A DNA stretch of 60,912 bases from NORP294 sp047627915 (lineage in GTDB: Bacteria > Bacteroidota > Bacteroidia > Flavobacteriales_E > Vicingaceae). The notes under the pieces are model-generated. The model made no database searches. It worked only from the letters and a program-made list of their open reading frames with translations, and was not told the origin of the DNA. The stretch lies in contig JBLHTZ010000012.1 of the NCBI GenBank assembly GCA_047627915.1, forward strand, positions 1-60,912, in the 5' to 3' direction. A program made the translations under genes and the position numbers. Positions 44,980-54,906 of this stretch are shown here, piece after piece (position 1 is the first letter of the stretch; the number at the start of each line of letters is the position of its first letter).

Positions 44980-45366
44980 ATGAGTTTAGCAATAAAAGGT
45001 AGAATTAAAACGATTCTTGACGTAGAAAGTGGAACGAGTAAAGCTGGTAAAGGTTGGAGAAAACAATCTTTCGTAGTGGATACCGGAGCACAGTACAATC
45101 CAGATGTTTGTTTTGGAGTTTTTGGAGACGACAAAATTGAAATGTTGGCTCGATTTAATGCTGGAGCTGAGGTAGAGGTTTCGTTTAACGTCTCTTCAAG
45201 AGAATACAATGGCAAGTATTACCATAATATTGACGCTTGGAAAATTGATCCAATAGGAAGTCAAGCGCCAAGTGGCAGTACGCCACCTCCTCCGTCAGAA
45301 GAGCCCAACTCTATGAATACAGCTGACTTAAGTTCAGATGCAGAGGACGATGATTTACCTTTCTAA
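44980..45366 (+). CDS. DUF3127 protein (single-stranded-DNA-binding-like)
   Basis: The 128-residue protein has an OB-fold-like strand pattern (GRIKTILDVESGTSKAGKGW, QSFVVDTG, EVEVSFNVSSREYNGKYYHN) and a disordered proline-rich linker (APSGSTPPPPSEEP). The acidic tip SSDAEDDDLPF closely resembles the C-terminal tip of SSB proteins (DDDLPF/DDDIPF). DUF3127 proteins are small Bacteroidota proteins of unknown role; the tail suggests interaction with DNA-repair partners. Confidence 0.85.
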   Translation: MSLAIKGRIKTILDVESGTSKAGKGWRKQSFVVDTGAQYNPDVCFGVFGDDKIEMLARFNAGAEVEVSFNVSSREYNGKYYHNIDAWKIDPIGSQAPSGSTPPPPSEEPNSMNTADLSSDAEDDDLPF

Positions 45367-45376
45367 CTAAATAGTA

Positions 45377-46390
45377 TTGGATTCTGTAACCCAAATTGTG
45401 CTCGGCGGAGCAGTAGGTGAAGCCGTATTGGGTAAGAAAGTGGGCAACAAAGCTGTTCTTTGGGGCGCAATAGGTGGTACAATTCCGGATTTAGATACAA
45501 TCCCCGGTTTATTTCTTGACACAGTAAGTCGTTTAGAGATTCATCGGGGATTCTCACATTCTATTGTTTTTGCTATACTAATATCCCCGCTTTTGGGATT
45601 CTTGATTAGCAAAATTTACAAGAAGAAAAATGAAGCAAATTGGTGGGGCTGGACGCAATTAATGTTTTGGGCCATTTTTACTCATCCATTGCTTGATGTT
45701 TTTACAACTTGGGGAACGCAATTACTATGGCCTTTAGAATGGAGAATCGCCATTCAGTCAATTTTTGTGATTGATCCTTTGTACACCCTTCCATTCTTAT
45801 TGTGTTTAATAGTAGTGTTGTTTTTAAAAAGAAACAATCCGAAAAGATTAAAATGGAATAGAGTAGGAATAGCCATTAGTTCTTTTTATTTGCTGATTAC
45901 TGTCGGGTTAAAACTGTATGTTGATCAAGTTTTTGAAATTGCATTGAATAATGCCAACTATAAATTTAGCCGATTTGATAGCAGGCCTACTCCTTTAAAT
46001 GCCATATTGTGGACTTCCAACATAGAGCTAGAAGATCGATTCTTAATTACCTATTACTCCATATTTGACGCTAATCGAGAACTAGAATTTTTTGAGTTTC
46101 CTAAAAATGAAGCTTTGCTACATCCGTATCGCAATGATCCTAAAATTGAAAAATTGATACAGTTGACCAAGGGTTTCTATACCATTGAAAAAACAAGTAA
46201 TGGTATTGCAATGAATGATTTGCGTTTTGGGTTGACGGAAGGGTTTAATCAAGGGAAGGGCGATTTTGTTTTTACTTATCTAATCTCAAAACAAAATGGG
46301 AAGTTACAAGTTGAACAAAAGAGACAAAATTTCAAGGGAGTGGAATCAGCCATGTTTAGCCTGTGGGATAGAATTAAAGGTACAGACTAA
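45377..46390 (+). CDS. Membrane-bound metal-dependent hydrolase (DUF457/YdjM-like)
   Basis: The 337-residue protein starts at a TTG (MDSVTQIVLGGAVGEAVLGK), as no ATG precedes the conserved motif. The GGTIPDLDTIPG, HRGFSHSIVFA and FTHPLLDVFTTWGTQ histidine/aspartate motifs are those of the LexA-binding/YdjM inner-membrane hydrolase family. Four to five membrane helices are followed by a soluble C-terminal domain (~190-337). The substrate is unknown. It follows DUF3127 by 10 bp and precedes a separate DUF5916 gene. Confidence 0.87.
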   Translation: MDSVTQIVLGGAVGEAVLGKKVGNKAVLWGAIGGTIPDLDTIPGLFLDTVSRLEIHRGFSHSIVFAILISPLLGFLISKIYKKKNEANWWGWTQLMFWAIFTHPLLDVFTTWGTQLLWPLEWRIAIQSIFVIDPLYTLPFLLCLIVVLFLKRNNPKRLKWNRVGIAISSFYLLITVGLKLYVDQVFEIALNNANYKFSRFDSRPTPLNAILWTSNIELEDRFLITYYSIFDANRELEFFEFPKNEALLHPYRNDPKIEKLIQLTKGFYTIEKTSNGIAMNDLRFGLTEGFNQGKGDFVFTYLISKQNGKLQVEQKRQNFKGVESAMFSLWDRIKGTD

Positions 46391-46463
46391 TTACTGTTTG
46401 TCATAAAAAACGATTTACACCAAAAGAAATTTTATATTTTAGGATTGAGCCAATAGATATTAA

Positions 46464-48914
46464 ATGAGGTCATTAGTAGTTGTATGTTTGCTTGCCTTTA
46501 GTTCAAGTTTTGCACAGGTTGAGAAGCTTAATAAATTGAAGTTGGACATTGAACCTACTGAAGTTGCTCCAAGTATCGATGGTGTTATTGACGATGACTT
46601 TTGGAGTAGAATACCTTTCGTTTCAGGTTTTAAACAAACGACTCCTAAACCAGGTCAAAGGCCAACTTATCAAACGGAGGTAAAGCTTACATACGATGAT
46701 GAAGCTTTGTATGTCGCTGCTCGAATGTATGATAACCCAGATAGTATGTATATCTTTTTAACCGAAAGAGACCAGATTGGAAATTCAGATTTTTTCTTTG
46801 TTGCCTTTAATACTTATCGAGATGGAATTAATGGCGAAGGTCTTGGAATAACCCCTTCCGGAGTTCAGTTTGATACCAAATATTCTAACGATGACGAAAG
46901 TTTAAGTTGGGATGTTGTTTGGGAAGCCGCGACCACAATTGATGAAAAAGGGTGGACTGCTGAATATAAGATACCTTGGTCTGCACTGCGTTTCCCAGAA
47001 GTGGAAGAACAGTTTTGGGGTATTAATTTCGGTCGCGAAATTCGTCGTAACCGAGAACGGTCCTATTGGAATTTTGTTGACCCAACTGTAGACGGATTTC
47101 TAACTCAAACAGGAAGTGTAGAAGGAATTAAAAATATAAAACCACCCGTGCGATTGTTCTTTTTCCCATACGCCTCAGCTTATGTTGAAAATAATTCAGC
47201 TAATGGAAATGCCTTCAGTAACCGCCAAAACATTGGTATGGACGTAAAGTATGGCATTAACGATGCTTTTACGGTTGATATGACGTTAATTCCTGATTTT
47301 GGTCAAGCAAGATTCGATAATCAGGTGTTAAATTTGTCTCAGTTTGAGGTGCAGTTTAACGAGAATAGGCAGTTTTTTACGGAAGGAGTAGAACTATTTA
47401 ATAAGGCAGGATTATTTTATTCCAGAAGAATAGGAGGTGTGCCCTTTAATTTTGGAGATTCGTTTGGTCAGCTAGACACCTTGGAGCGATTTACAAGAAA
47501 CCCCAACCAAAGTCAACTGCTTAATGCCACAAAACTATCAGGAAGGAACAAAGGAGGTTTAGGAGTAGGATTTTTTAATGCGATTGAAGGGAAGGAGTTT
47601 GCGGAAATAGAAAACTCAGAAACACGTGAAAAAAGAGATTTTCAAACCAATACTCTTACCAACTATAATGTGTTGGTTTTGGATCAAGTCATTCGAAATA
47701 ACTCTTTTGTTACCTTCACCAATACAAACGTGATGCGCCAAGGTGAAAACAGAGACGCAAACGTAAGTCAAGTTGATTTTCAATTGGCAGACAAGCAAAA
47801 TAAGTATGCTGTGAGTGCCGCAGGAGCAGTTAGTAATCGTTTTGTAGATGACAAGGTAAATACAGGGCAGAAGGGCAGTGCTGCAGTTGAAAAAATTAGT
47901 GGAAATCTAATTTATTCTCTTTCTCATGAAATTATAACAGATTTATTTAATCCAAATGATTTAGGTTTCCAAACAATATTTAATACTCAGGAAACCATAG
48001 GGTCTATTCGTCTTCAAAATTACAAGCCTAAAAAGTATTTTAACTTTTGGCGACATACTATAGATCTTACCTATTCTAGAATTTTTAAGCCGGATCATTT
48101 TGCAAATTTCTCTACTTCTTGGGAGACCATATATAGTACTAAAAGCTTTCATGCGTTTGGTTTAAATGCAGGGGTGGAACCGATTGAAACCTACGATTTC
48201 TTTGAAACTCGAACCTTTGATCAGTATTACAAATACCCCAAAAATGTTTCGTTTGGAGGCTTTATTTCAACTGATTATAGCCGTCCTTTTGCTTTTGACA
48301 TTCGCTATCAAAACAGAGTATTTGATGAGCTAGGTCGTTATTACACGAGATTAAATCTTTCCCCAAGAATACGGCCCAACGATAAATTGTTCTTTGTTAT
48401 TGATTTTGTGCGAGAACAAAGTGAAAATGAAATCGGATATGCCATCTCAGCAAATAGAAATGCCCTAAGAGATAAACTTACAATGGGACGGAGAGACATT
48501 GATGTGCACATCTCAGCTATAACAGCTAATTATATTTTTAACAATAAAATGGCACTCAATTTTAACCTTCGGCAGTATTGGTCTACAGCTACTTATGATA
48601 AATTATATGACCTCGAACCTGATGGAAGTTTGACGGGGATCCAATATGATGAAGGAAATAATGCCTCTGAAGTGTTAAACGAGAATACTAGTTTTAACGC
48701 ATTCAATATAGATATGGGTTTTAGGTGGCGTTTTGCTCCTGGTAGCGATATTAATGTTGTATGGAAGAATGTAATTTCTCAAAATGGTGATCCATTAGAA
48801 CGTAATTACTTTAATGATTTGGAGCAAACGTTGCAGTCTCCGCAAATTAATAACCTTTCCATTAAAGTGCTATATTTTATCGATTACTTAAGTTTGAAAA
48901 GAAAGAATCGTTAA
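46464..48914 (+). CDS. DUF5916 outer-membrane-type protein with CBM9-like N-terminus
   Basis: The 816 residues have a signal peptide (MRSLVVVCLLAFSSSFAQ). A CBM9-like domain (~30-220; SIDGVIDDDFWSRIPFVSGF, VKLTYDDEALYVAARMYD, WTAEYKIPWSALRFP) precedes a DUF5916 region rich in alternating aromatic/polar strands, with FNENRQFFTEG and YSRRIGG as family marks. The protein ends with a strand LSIKVLYFIDYLSLKRKNR. It is probably a beta-barrel outer-membrane protein that binds carbohydrate or another ligand; the specific role is unknown. It is followed by a membrane protein gene 10 bp downstream. Confidence 0.87.
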   Translation: MRSLVVVCLLAFSSSFAQVEKLNKLKLDIEPTEVAPSIDGVIDDDFWSRIPFVSGFKQTTPKPGQRPTYQTEVKLTYDDEALYVAARMYDNPDSMYIFLTERDQIGNSDFFFVAFNTYRDGINGEGLGITPSGVQFDTKYSNDDESLSWDVVWEAATTIDEKGWTAEYKIPWSALRFPEVEEQFWGINFGREIRRNRERSYWNFVDPTVDGFLTQTGSVEGIKNIKPPVRLFFFPYASAYVENNSANGNAFSNRQNIGMDVKYGINDAFTVDMTLIPDFGQARFDNQVLNLSQFEVQFNENRQFFTEGVELFNKAGLFYSRRIGGVPFNFGDSFGQLDTLERFTRNPNQSQLLNATKLSGRNKGGLGVGFFNAIEGKEFAEIENSETREKRDFQTNTLTNYNVLVLDQVIRNNSFVTFTNTNVMRQGENRDANVSQVDFQLADKQNKYAVSAAGAVSNRFVDDKVNTGQKGSAAVEKISGNLIYSLSHEIITDLFNPNDLGFQTIFNTQETIGSIRLQNYKPKKYFNFWRHTIDLTYSRIFKPDHFANFSTSWETIYSTKSFHAFGLNAGVEPIETYDFFETRTFDQYYKYPKNVSFGGFISTDYSRPFAFDIRYQNRVFDELGRYYTRLNLSPRIRPNDKLFFVIDFVREQSENEIGYAISANRNALRDKLTMGRRDIDVHISAITANYIFNNKMALNFNLRQYWSTATYDKLYDLEPDGSLTGIQYDEGNNASEVLNENTSFNAFNIDMGFRWRFAPGSDINVVWKNVISQNGDPLERNYFNDLEQTLQSPQINNLSIKVLYFIDYLSLKRKNR

Positions 48915-48923
48915 TTAATAGAA

Positions 48924-50684
48924 TTGAAACTTTTAAATTTATTTTCTTCAGTAAAGTATTGGCTATTGGGGCTATTGTTAATTGGTTTAATGACACAATT
49001 ATCATGGAAGACAGCCGATGGAAAATACAATTCACAAATTATATCCGGCGATGGGGTCGGGTATTATCAATATCTCGTTAATTACTTCTACAATGAAACC
49101 ATAGAAAATCAGGAAAAAAATTCTGATTTTATGATGGAGTATGAAGGGCGAATTGTAAATAAATGTTTTGTAGGCGCAGCTTTATGCATGACACCCTTTT
49201 ATAAGGTAGCTGAATTTCATTCGTACATGGTTAATGAAAAATTTGACCCATTTTCTCCACGAACAAAAAAGTGGATCAACATAGGCTCGTTGGTTTATTT
49301 ATTCTTTGGACTAGCCTTTATTTGTCTTTGGTTGAGATTGTTGAAATTAAAAGAGTCTTCGATCTTTTGGAGTCTCTTGGGATTTTCTTTAGGTAGCAAC
49401 TTGTTTCTCTATGCGGTTCTTTCACCTAGCATGACCCATGTTTATTCGTTTTTTGCGGTGTCTACCTTTTTCTTTTTTTCCACTCACTACTTTTCCAACA
49501 AAAAGACATCGTCCTTTATTTTGGCAAGTTTTTTCTTAGGCTTAATCGTTGTGATTCGACCTATTAACGGAGTTGTGATTTTGCTATTGCCATTATTGTC
49601 AAATGGAAGTAAGGAGATGATTTCAACTTTGAGAACATTGCAATTAAAGAGATGGGCGATAGCGGTAATTTTTGGATTAATTCCTATCGTGATTCAATTC
49701 TATTTATGGTACTTGCAAACCAATCATTGGCTGGTCTGGTCCTATGGTGAAGAAGGCTTCAATTGGTCAAACCCACAGGTGATGGAGGTGTTATTTGGAT
49801 TTAGAAAAGGTTGGTTTGTGTACACGCCAATCGCTGCTCTTTCTCTTTTTGCACTACCAAGACTTTATAAGAGAAGTAAAGCTTCGTTTGTTAGTGTATT
49901 ACTGTTTTTGGTAACCTTGATTTACATTGTTTCATCTTGGTGGAATTGGTACTATGGATCGTCTTTTGGTCAGCGTTCTTTTGTAGATTTTTATGCCATC
50001 ATTGCTTTGCTTTTAGCCATTTTAATAGACTCATTTTATGATAAAAGGTTAATGGGCGTTTTATTAAAGATGTTGTTAGTCAGTTTAATTGGATTGAACT
50101 TATTCCAATCTTTTCAATACAAAGAAAACATCATTTCATCTTGGGATATGACAGCTAGAAAGTACGTAGCAACCTTTGGGGTTAGTAAACCGCATCAGGT
50201 TAAAATAGGAGGGAGCAGAGCTTTGCTGCCTTACAATGCCCAAAAGGAATTGCTTTTGGATACCGCTTTGAGCGTAGGGACTATAATTCAAAAAGGATTG
50301 AATAATCAACAGCGATACTTTGATTATTCTGGAAAAGAGTATGGCCTTGCTTTGAAATATGATTTAATAACTTGTTCCAGTTTAAGTCGAGGCTATTATT
50401 TAGAAATTGAAACTAATCGTTTAGAATTGGAATTGAATAGTTCCGAAAATGCAAAAATGATTGTTGAAGTAAAAGATGACAATGGCAATAACTCCTTTTA
50501 CACTTGGTTTGTACTCAATGAAGTTCCCGCAAAGGAAAAAGGCGAGTGGCAGAGTTATCATTATCAATTGAAGCTTTCAAAATGTACTTCAGACAATAGC
50601 CAACTTTCGGTTTATATAAGAAATGAAGATAAGTCGAACTTTCTTATTTCTAAGTTTAATTTAAAGTTATTTGACTTGTATTAA
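48924..50684 (+). CDS. Polytopic membrane protein, GT39/mannosyltransferase-like
   Basis: The 586 residues start at a TTG, with MKLLNLFSSVKYWLLGLLLI. About ten hydrophobic helices (to ~residue 400) are followed by a soluble C-terminal beta-rich domain (~400-586). The early loop SGDGVGYYQYLVNYFYN and a luminal WWNWYYGSSFGQRSFVDFY resemble GT-C fold glycosyltransferases of the ArnT/PMT clan, which use lipid-linked sugars. No experimentally defined motif settles the substrate. It may modify glycans or proteins in the periplasm. Confidence 0.68.
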   Translation: MKLLNLFSSVKYWLLGLLLIGLMTQLSWKTADGKYNSQIISGDGVGYYQYLVNYFYNETIENQEKNSDFMMEYEGRIVNKCFVGAALCMTPFYKVAEFHSYMVNEKFDPFSPRTKKWINIGSLVYLFFGLAFICLWLRLLKLKESSIFWSLLGFSLGSNLFLYAVLSPSMTHVYSFFAVSTFFFFSTHYFSNKKTSSFILASFFLGLIVVIRPINGVVILLLPLLSNGSKEMISTLRTLQLKRWAIAVIFGLIPIVIQFYLWYLQTNHWLVWSYGEEGFNWSNPQVMEVLFGFRKGWFVYTPIAALSLFALPRLYKRSKASFVSVLLFLVTLIYIVSSWWNWYYGSSFGQRSFVDFYAIIALLLAILIDSFYDKRLMGVLLKMLLVSLIGLNLFQSFQYKENIISSWDMTARKYVATFGVSKPHQVKIGGSRALLPYNAQKELLLDTALSVGTIIQKGLNNQQRYFDYSGKEYGLALKYDLITCSSLSRGYYLEIETNRLELELNSSENAKMIVEVKDDNGNNSFYTWFVLNEVPAKEKGEWQSYHYQLKLSKCTSDNSQLSVYIRNEDKSNFLISKFNLKLFDLY

Positions 50685-50696
50685 AAGGTTTTTAAA

Positions 50697-51218
50697 TTAC
50701 CACTCAAAACTGTCTTCATCAAACCACTTACCTTGTAGTTTTAACACTTGTTCAATTAGATCTCGCACACAGCCTTCACCACCTTTTTTTGATGAGATGT
50801 AATCTGAGATACTCTTAATTTCTTCAGCTGCATCATTAGGACAAGCCGCAAATCCAACTCTCTGCATTACTTTATAATCGGGGATATCATCACCCATATA
50901 GAGGATTTGTTCCTTTTTAAGCCCAAATTTCGCTTGTAATTTTTCAAATACTTCAACTTTGTTCTTACAAGCTAAGTTGACTTCGGTTATACCCAGTGTA
51001 TTCAAGCGTTTTCGAACACTTTCTGATGTGCCGCCACTAATTATAGAAATATGAAAACCCTTTTTAACAGCATGCTGCAAGGCGTAACCGTCTTTGATGT
51101 TCATGGTGCGAACTTGTTCGCCATCTGGCAGGGTAGTCACCATTCCATCCGTTAAAACTCCATCAACATCTAACATGAAAGCTGTGATCGGTCGAAGCTT
51201 AGCTTTTATATTTGACAT
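50697..51218 (-). CDS. kdsC: 3-deoxy-D-manno-octulosonate 8-phosphate phosphatase (KdsC-type HAD)
   Basis: The 173-residue HAD phosphatase has AFMLDVDGVLTDG (nucleophile DxD), SIISGGTSESVRKR, VNLACKNKVEVFEKL and LYMGDDIPDYKVMQRVG (GDDxxD). The size and absent cap domain fit KdsC, which dephosphorylates KDO-8-P in LPS core synthesis. It starts 1 bp after the DUF2520 gene on the same strand. Confidence 0.93.
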   Translation of the reverse strand: MSNIKAKLRPITAFMLDVDGVLTDGMVTTLPDGEQVRTMNIKDGYALQHAVKKGFHISIISGGTSESVRKRLNTLGITEVNLACKNKVEVFEKLQAKFGLKKEQILYMGDDIPDYKVMQRVGFAACPNDAAEEIKSISDYISSKKGGEGCVRDLIEQVLKLQGKWFDEDSFEW

Positions 51219-51219
51219 A

Positions 51220-52014
51220 TTATTTGTTTTGTTGTGCTTTGTAAATATCTGCGGTAATCAAATCGTAAATTTTTTGATATTCCGGGTTACTTGCTAAATA
51301 TTCCAAGTGACTATCAATTACTTTTTTATCGTTTCTAACAGCAGGACCTGTTTGAGTATTAATGGGCTTCTCATGTTTAATTTTATCTGCTGTTTTCTCC
51401 AATAACGGTCGAATAACGTCAAATGGAATTTGTTTTTTTGCTAAAATTTCACCGGCTATATGAAATAGGTGATTGCTAAAGTTATTTGCAAATACTGCTG
51501 CAACGTGAAGTGCTTTCCGCTTTTCTGAATCCATAGCGTATACCTTTTTTGACATTGATTTAGCCAAGCTCAAAAACAAGTCTTCCGTTTTAGAGTCATT
51601 GGCTTCAACACAAATTGGAATTGGTTCTAGGCTTTCTGTTTCATTTTTTTGAAACGATTGAACAGGGTAGAAAATTCCATAATGTTTAAAACCACAAGGT
51701 TCAAAAACATCAATTGGGGTAGAGCCTGAAGTGTGAACGATGGGCACATTCTTTACCTTGATTGCGCAAATTACATCAGCTAAAGCATCGTCATTTACTG
51801 CTAAAATAAAAAGGTCTGTATCTGCCCTAAGATTATTTAAGTCAGTAGTGTAATTAGTATTCATCGCTTGGCTCAACAACATCGCTGAACGTTGAGTGCG
51901 GCTATAAACTTCATGAATAATATAACCTGCATTTCTAAAAGCAAGCGCAAAATTGTGTGCAACGTTTCCTGCCCCAATTATAGTAACCTTTTTAATTTGT
52001 TGTTTAGCGTTCAT
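51220..52014 (-). CDS. Rossmann-fold DUF2520 protein
   Basis: The 264 residues have an N-terminal NAD(P)-binding domain, VTIIGAGNVAHNFALAFRNAG (GxGNxA), like F420-dependent NADP oxidoreductases. The C-terminal DUF2520 helical domain carries RKALHVAAVFANNFSNHLF. The resemblance to ProC- and pantothenate-type reductases suggests a small-molecule dehydrogenase; the substrate is unknown. It lies next to KdsC, and such pairs are common in Bacteroidota. Confidence 0.9.
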   Translation of the reverse strand: MNAKQQIKKVTIIGAGNVAHNFALAFRNAGYIIHEVYSRTQRSAMLLSQAMNTNYTTDLNNLRADTDLFILAVNDDALADVICAIKVKNVPIVHTSGSTPIDVFEPCGFKHYGIFYPVQSFQKNETESLEPIPICVEANDSKTEDLFLSLAKSMSKKVYAMDSEKRKALHVAAVFANNFSNHLFHIAGEILAKKQIPFDVIRPLLEKTADKIKHEKPINTQTGPAVRNDKKVIDSHLEYLASNPEYQKIYDLITADIYKAQQNK

Positions 52015-52068
52015 ACCTCTGCGTATAAAGTGTTTTTTAATGGACTAAATATAATCTAAAATTAGAAA

Positions 52069-54486
52069 TTAGTTAGAAGATTTATTACTTCTAATTCTAT
52101 TCCAAGCTGCTAATAAACTTCCCAAAACCATTACAATAATACCAATCCACAAAACATTAATATATGGGAAGACCAGTGCTTGCATAATGACGAAATCTCC
52201 TGAATTTTTATTTTTCTCAGCTAATAATATTTTCAGTTTTTCAGTGTCAGGATCTATTCCTGCGAAACCAAATTTTAAACCAAGTGCTTCAATTTCAGAA
52301 CTTATAGAGAATATGTTGTTGCCACGAATAACCATTATTGGTCTGACCTCATAGTGCTCCCCTTCTAATGTTTTTGCGGTAATTTTTACCCCTAAAGCAA
52401 TGTCGCTCTCTAATAAGTTTAATTTCTCTTTATCTATATTTCGCTCAAAATTAACCAGTTTAATAATTGAGTTACTTGTAAATAAGGAGTCTCCGATTTT
52501 AAGGTTTAAGGTATCGGAATCTCTATAGATTTCCTGTGCTGTAGAATCTAAATTTTCTAAATCAGCATACGTAATGTGAGTAAAAATATCTTTGTCAATA
52601 AAGTGCTTGGTGTCCGGCTCGGGTACATTTCCCATTTGTTCATTAAGTTGAACAAATGGTGACAAACTAAACTCTTTTTGATATTTCCCTTCCTCGTTGA
52701 CTTTTAGGTAATCCATGTCAAAATAAACATTCTTAGCGTCCACTCTTCTTTGCGTGTAGGTGACATAATACGGATCCATTAATATCGTATCATTTCGCAA
52801 CAGCATCACATTTTCATCGTTGGCGTTTTTGTTATCCTCAAAATTTATGTTAACCTGAGTTCTGTTCTTCGAAATAATCTTTTTGTTACCGGCTGATAAA
52901 AGCGATCCTAAAATCACCATACCAAAACCTACATGTGCTATTGCTGAACCTCCCTTTTTTACGTTTCCTTTTATAATTCGAATTAAATAATCGAGATTAG
53001 CCAAGACGGCAAATAAGGAAGTGAATAGCAAGGTGATTAAAAACACATCTCTAATTTTCAGTTGAACAGCCATAATGATAGCAGCAGCAAATGAAATGAT
53101 AAAGGAAGGGGCAATCTTTTTAAAGAAAGGGCCAACTTCAGTTTTTTTATATTTCAAAAATTGACTGATAGCTACAAATAAAGTAACTAATATGGTTAAA
53201 GGAATTTGCCATGAATTATAATGCTCAATTGGTTTCGCCGGAGGAGCTAGAGTAGTCCCGAATAAGGCATTAATTACTGGGATAGAGGTAGAAAGTGTGA
53301 TTTGAAAGGCTGAAATAACCAACACTAGAGCTCCTAAGAACATCCAAAATTCTCTGCTCCAAAATGCATCCTCTTCTGATTTTTTAAGAAACTGTCCTCC
53401 ATTTTTGAACAAGAAAAATAACGCAACAAATAAGTAGAACAATAAGAAAATAATTAGCTGTCCGGGTAAGCCATCTGCGAATGAGTGAACAGAAGTTTCG
53501 CCTAATATTCCACTTTTGGTAAGGTAGGTTGAGTAAACGACCAATAGAAATGAAAATAGAGCAAGAGCGAAAGCTGAAAAAATACTCTTCATTTTAGTTC
53601 TATTAATCAGCATGAGATGGCCTGCGCCAACCAATACCAACCAAGGGACAAGAGAGGAATTCTCCACTGGATCCCAAGCCCAAAAGCCTCCAAAACTTAA
53701 CGCTTCGTAAGCCCAAGCTCCACCCATTAAAATACCCAAGCCTAGAATTCCGATTCCAAAGAACGTCCAAGGCAGAGCAGGTTTAATCCATTCTTGGAAA
53801 TTTTTTTTCCAAAGAGCTGTTAGCGCATACGCAAAAGGAATAAGGGTAGTGGCAAAGCCGAAAAATACAGTTGGCGGGTGTATGGTCATCCAATAGTTTT
53901 GCAATAGAGGATTCAATCCATTTCCTTCCACAAAGCTTAAGTAGTTGGGATTGGTTACAAAAGGCAAGTTGAACATGTCAGCGTGCTCTCGCAATAGCAC
54001 AAAAGGATTACTTCCTATTTGAATGTCGAAAGGAAAAATACCAAGTAGCATAGCACTCAAGAAAACTTGAACGGTAGCATAAATAGTCATGACACCACCT
54101 TCCCACTTTTTTGTGGTAAAAATTAGAATATTGCCTAAGACGATGTTCCAGAAAGCCCACAGCATCGTACTTCCCTCTTGTCCTTCCCAAAAAGACGAAA
54201 TGATGTAGTTCATTGGCATGTCTGAAGAACTGTGTCTCCAGATGTAGTAGTATTCAAATGCATGGTCATAAATGAGGTAAAATAGTATGCCTATTAAACC
54301 AACCATGGCAAATGAATGCAAACGGAAAAAGAACCGCCCCCATTTTTTCCATGAATTGAGTTCTAAACTCAGTTCAGACGTTTTATAATAAAAGGCAACT
54401 GATAATAAACTAGCTACAAAACTTAGGAAGATTAAAAAATTTCCTATTTGACCTGCTAACAGGTTTTCTCCTACATATTCTATCAT
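52069..54486 (-). CDS. ccmF: Heme lyase CcmF-type cytochrome c maturation protein
   Basis: The 805-residue polytopic protein receives heme from CcmE and attaches it to apocytochrome c in the periplasm. It has ~13-15 helices and the tryptophan-rich WWD-like loop GGFWAWDPVENSSLVPW, with flanking histidine-bearing loops (YWMTIHPPTVFFGF, KSGILGETSVHSF). A large periplasmic domain (~560-760) precedes the last helix. It is the last gene of ccmBCDEF, 3 bp after ccmE. Confidence 0.94.
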   Translation of the reverse strand: MIEYVGENLLAGQIGNFLIFLSFVASLLSVAFYYKTSELSLELNSWKKWGRFFFRLHSFAMVGLIGILFYLIYDHAFEYYYIWRHSSSDMPMNYIISSFWEGQEGSTMLWAFWNIVLGNILIFTTKKWEGGVMTIYATVQVFLSAMLLGIFPFDIQIGSNPFVLLREHADMFNLPFVTNPNYLSFVEGNGLNPLLQNYWMTIHPPTVFFGFATTLIPFAYALTALWKKNFQEWIKPALPWTFFGIGILGLGILMGGAWAYEALSFGGFWAWDPVENSSLVPWLVLVGAGHLMLINRTKMKSIFSAFALALFSFLLVVYSTYLTKSGILGETSVHSFADGLPGQLIIFLLFYLFVALFFLFKNGGQFLKKSEEDAFWSREFWMFLGALVLVISAFQITLSTSIPVINALFGTTLAPPAKPIEHYNSWQIPLTILVTLFVAISQFLKYKKTEVGPFFKKIAPSFIISFAAAIIMAVQLKIRDVFLITLLFTSLFAVLANLDYLIRIIKGNVKKGGSAIAHVGFGMVILGSLLSAGNKKIISKNRTQVNINFEDNKNANDENVMLLRNDTILMDPYYVTYTQRRVDAKNVYFDMDYLKVNEEGKYQKEFSLSPFVQLNEQMGNVPEPDTKHFIDKDIFTHITYADLENLDSTAQEIYRDSDTLNLKIGDSLFTSNSIIKLVNFERNIDKEKLNLLESDIALGVKITAKTLEGEHYEVRPIMVIRGNNIFSISSEIEALGLKFGFAGIDPDTEKLKILLAEKNKNSGDFVIMQALVFPYINVLWIGIIVMVLGSLLAAWNRIRSNKSSN

Positions 54487-54489
54487 TCG

Positions 54490-54903
54490 TTAAGATTTGC
54501 TCTCAGCTGTAATTTCTGTTAATTCCCCTGCCTCACCATCTTGGTATTTCGAAGGGCATTTCATTAGTATTTTGTCGGCTAAAAAGTTCTCACCTTGCAA
54601 ACTACCGGTGATGACAACTTGCTCTGACCGTTCGAAATCTTGAGGTTTTGCACCATTAAAAATAACTTTTTGCTCGTTTCCATTTTTATCTACCATATGG
54701 AATGAGAACTGATTGGCGTTGCTTTCAGGTGCGTAAATAATCTCTTTTTCCTTGTTCAACTCCCCAACAACTTGAAATTGCTTACCTGGGTTATTCATTG
54801 CTACTCCAAAATCTGCATAGGTAGCAGCATCTGCAACCGTACTTATAATTGCTCCAATCGCAATCGCAATTACTATAATTCCTATAATGTGTGACTTTTT
54901 CAT
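54490..54903 (-). CDS. ccmE: Heme chaperone CcmE, cysteine type (CxxxY)
   Basis: This 137-residue membrane-anchored protein carries heme covalently in the periplasm and passes it to CcmF. One N-terminal helix (HIIGIIVIAIAIGAIISTV) precedes an OB-fold domain (KQFQVVGELNKEKEI, EQVVITGSLQGENFLADKIL). The heme-attachment motif is KCPSKY, so cysteine replaces the usual histidine of HxxxY. This is the variant of System I* described in archaea and some sulfate reducers. It lies between ccmD and ccmF. Confidence 0.92.
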   Translation of the reverse strand: MKKSHIIGIIVIAIAIGAIISTVADAATYADFGVAMNNPGKQFQVVGELNKEKEIIYAPESNANQFSFHMVDKNGNEQKVIFNGAKPQDFERSEQVVITGSLQGENFLADKILMKCPSKYQDGEAGELTEITAESKS

Positions 54904-54906
54904 AGC

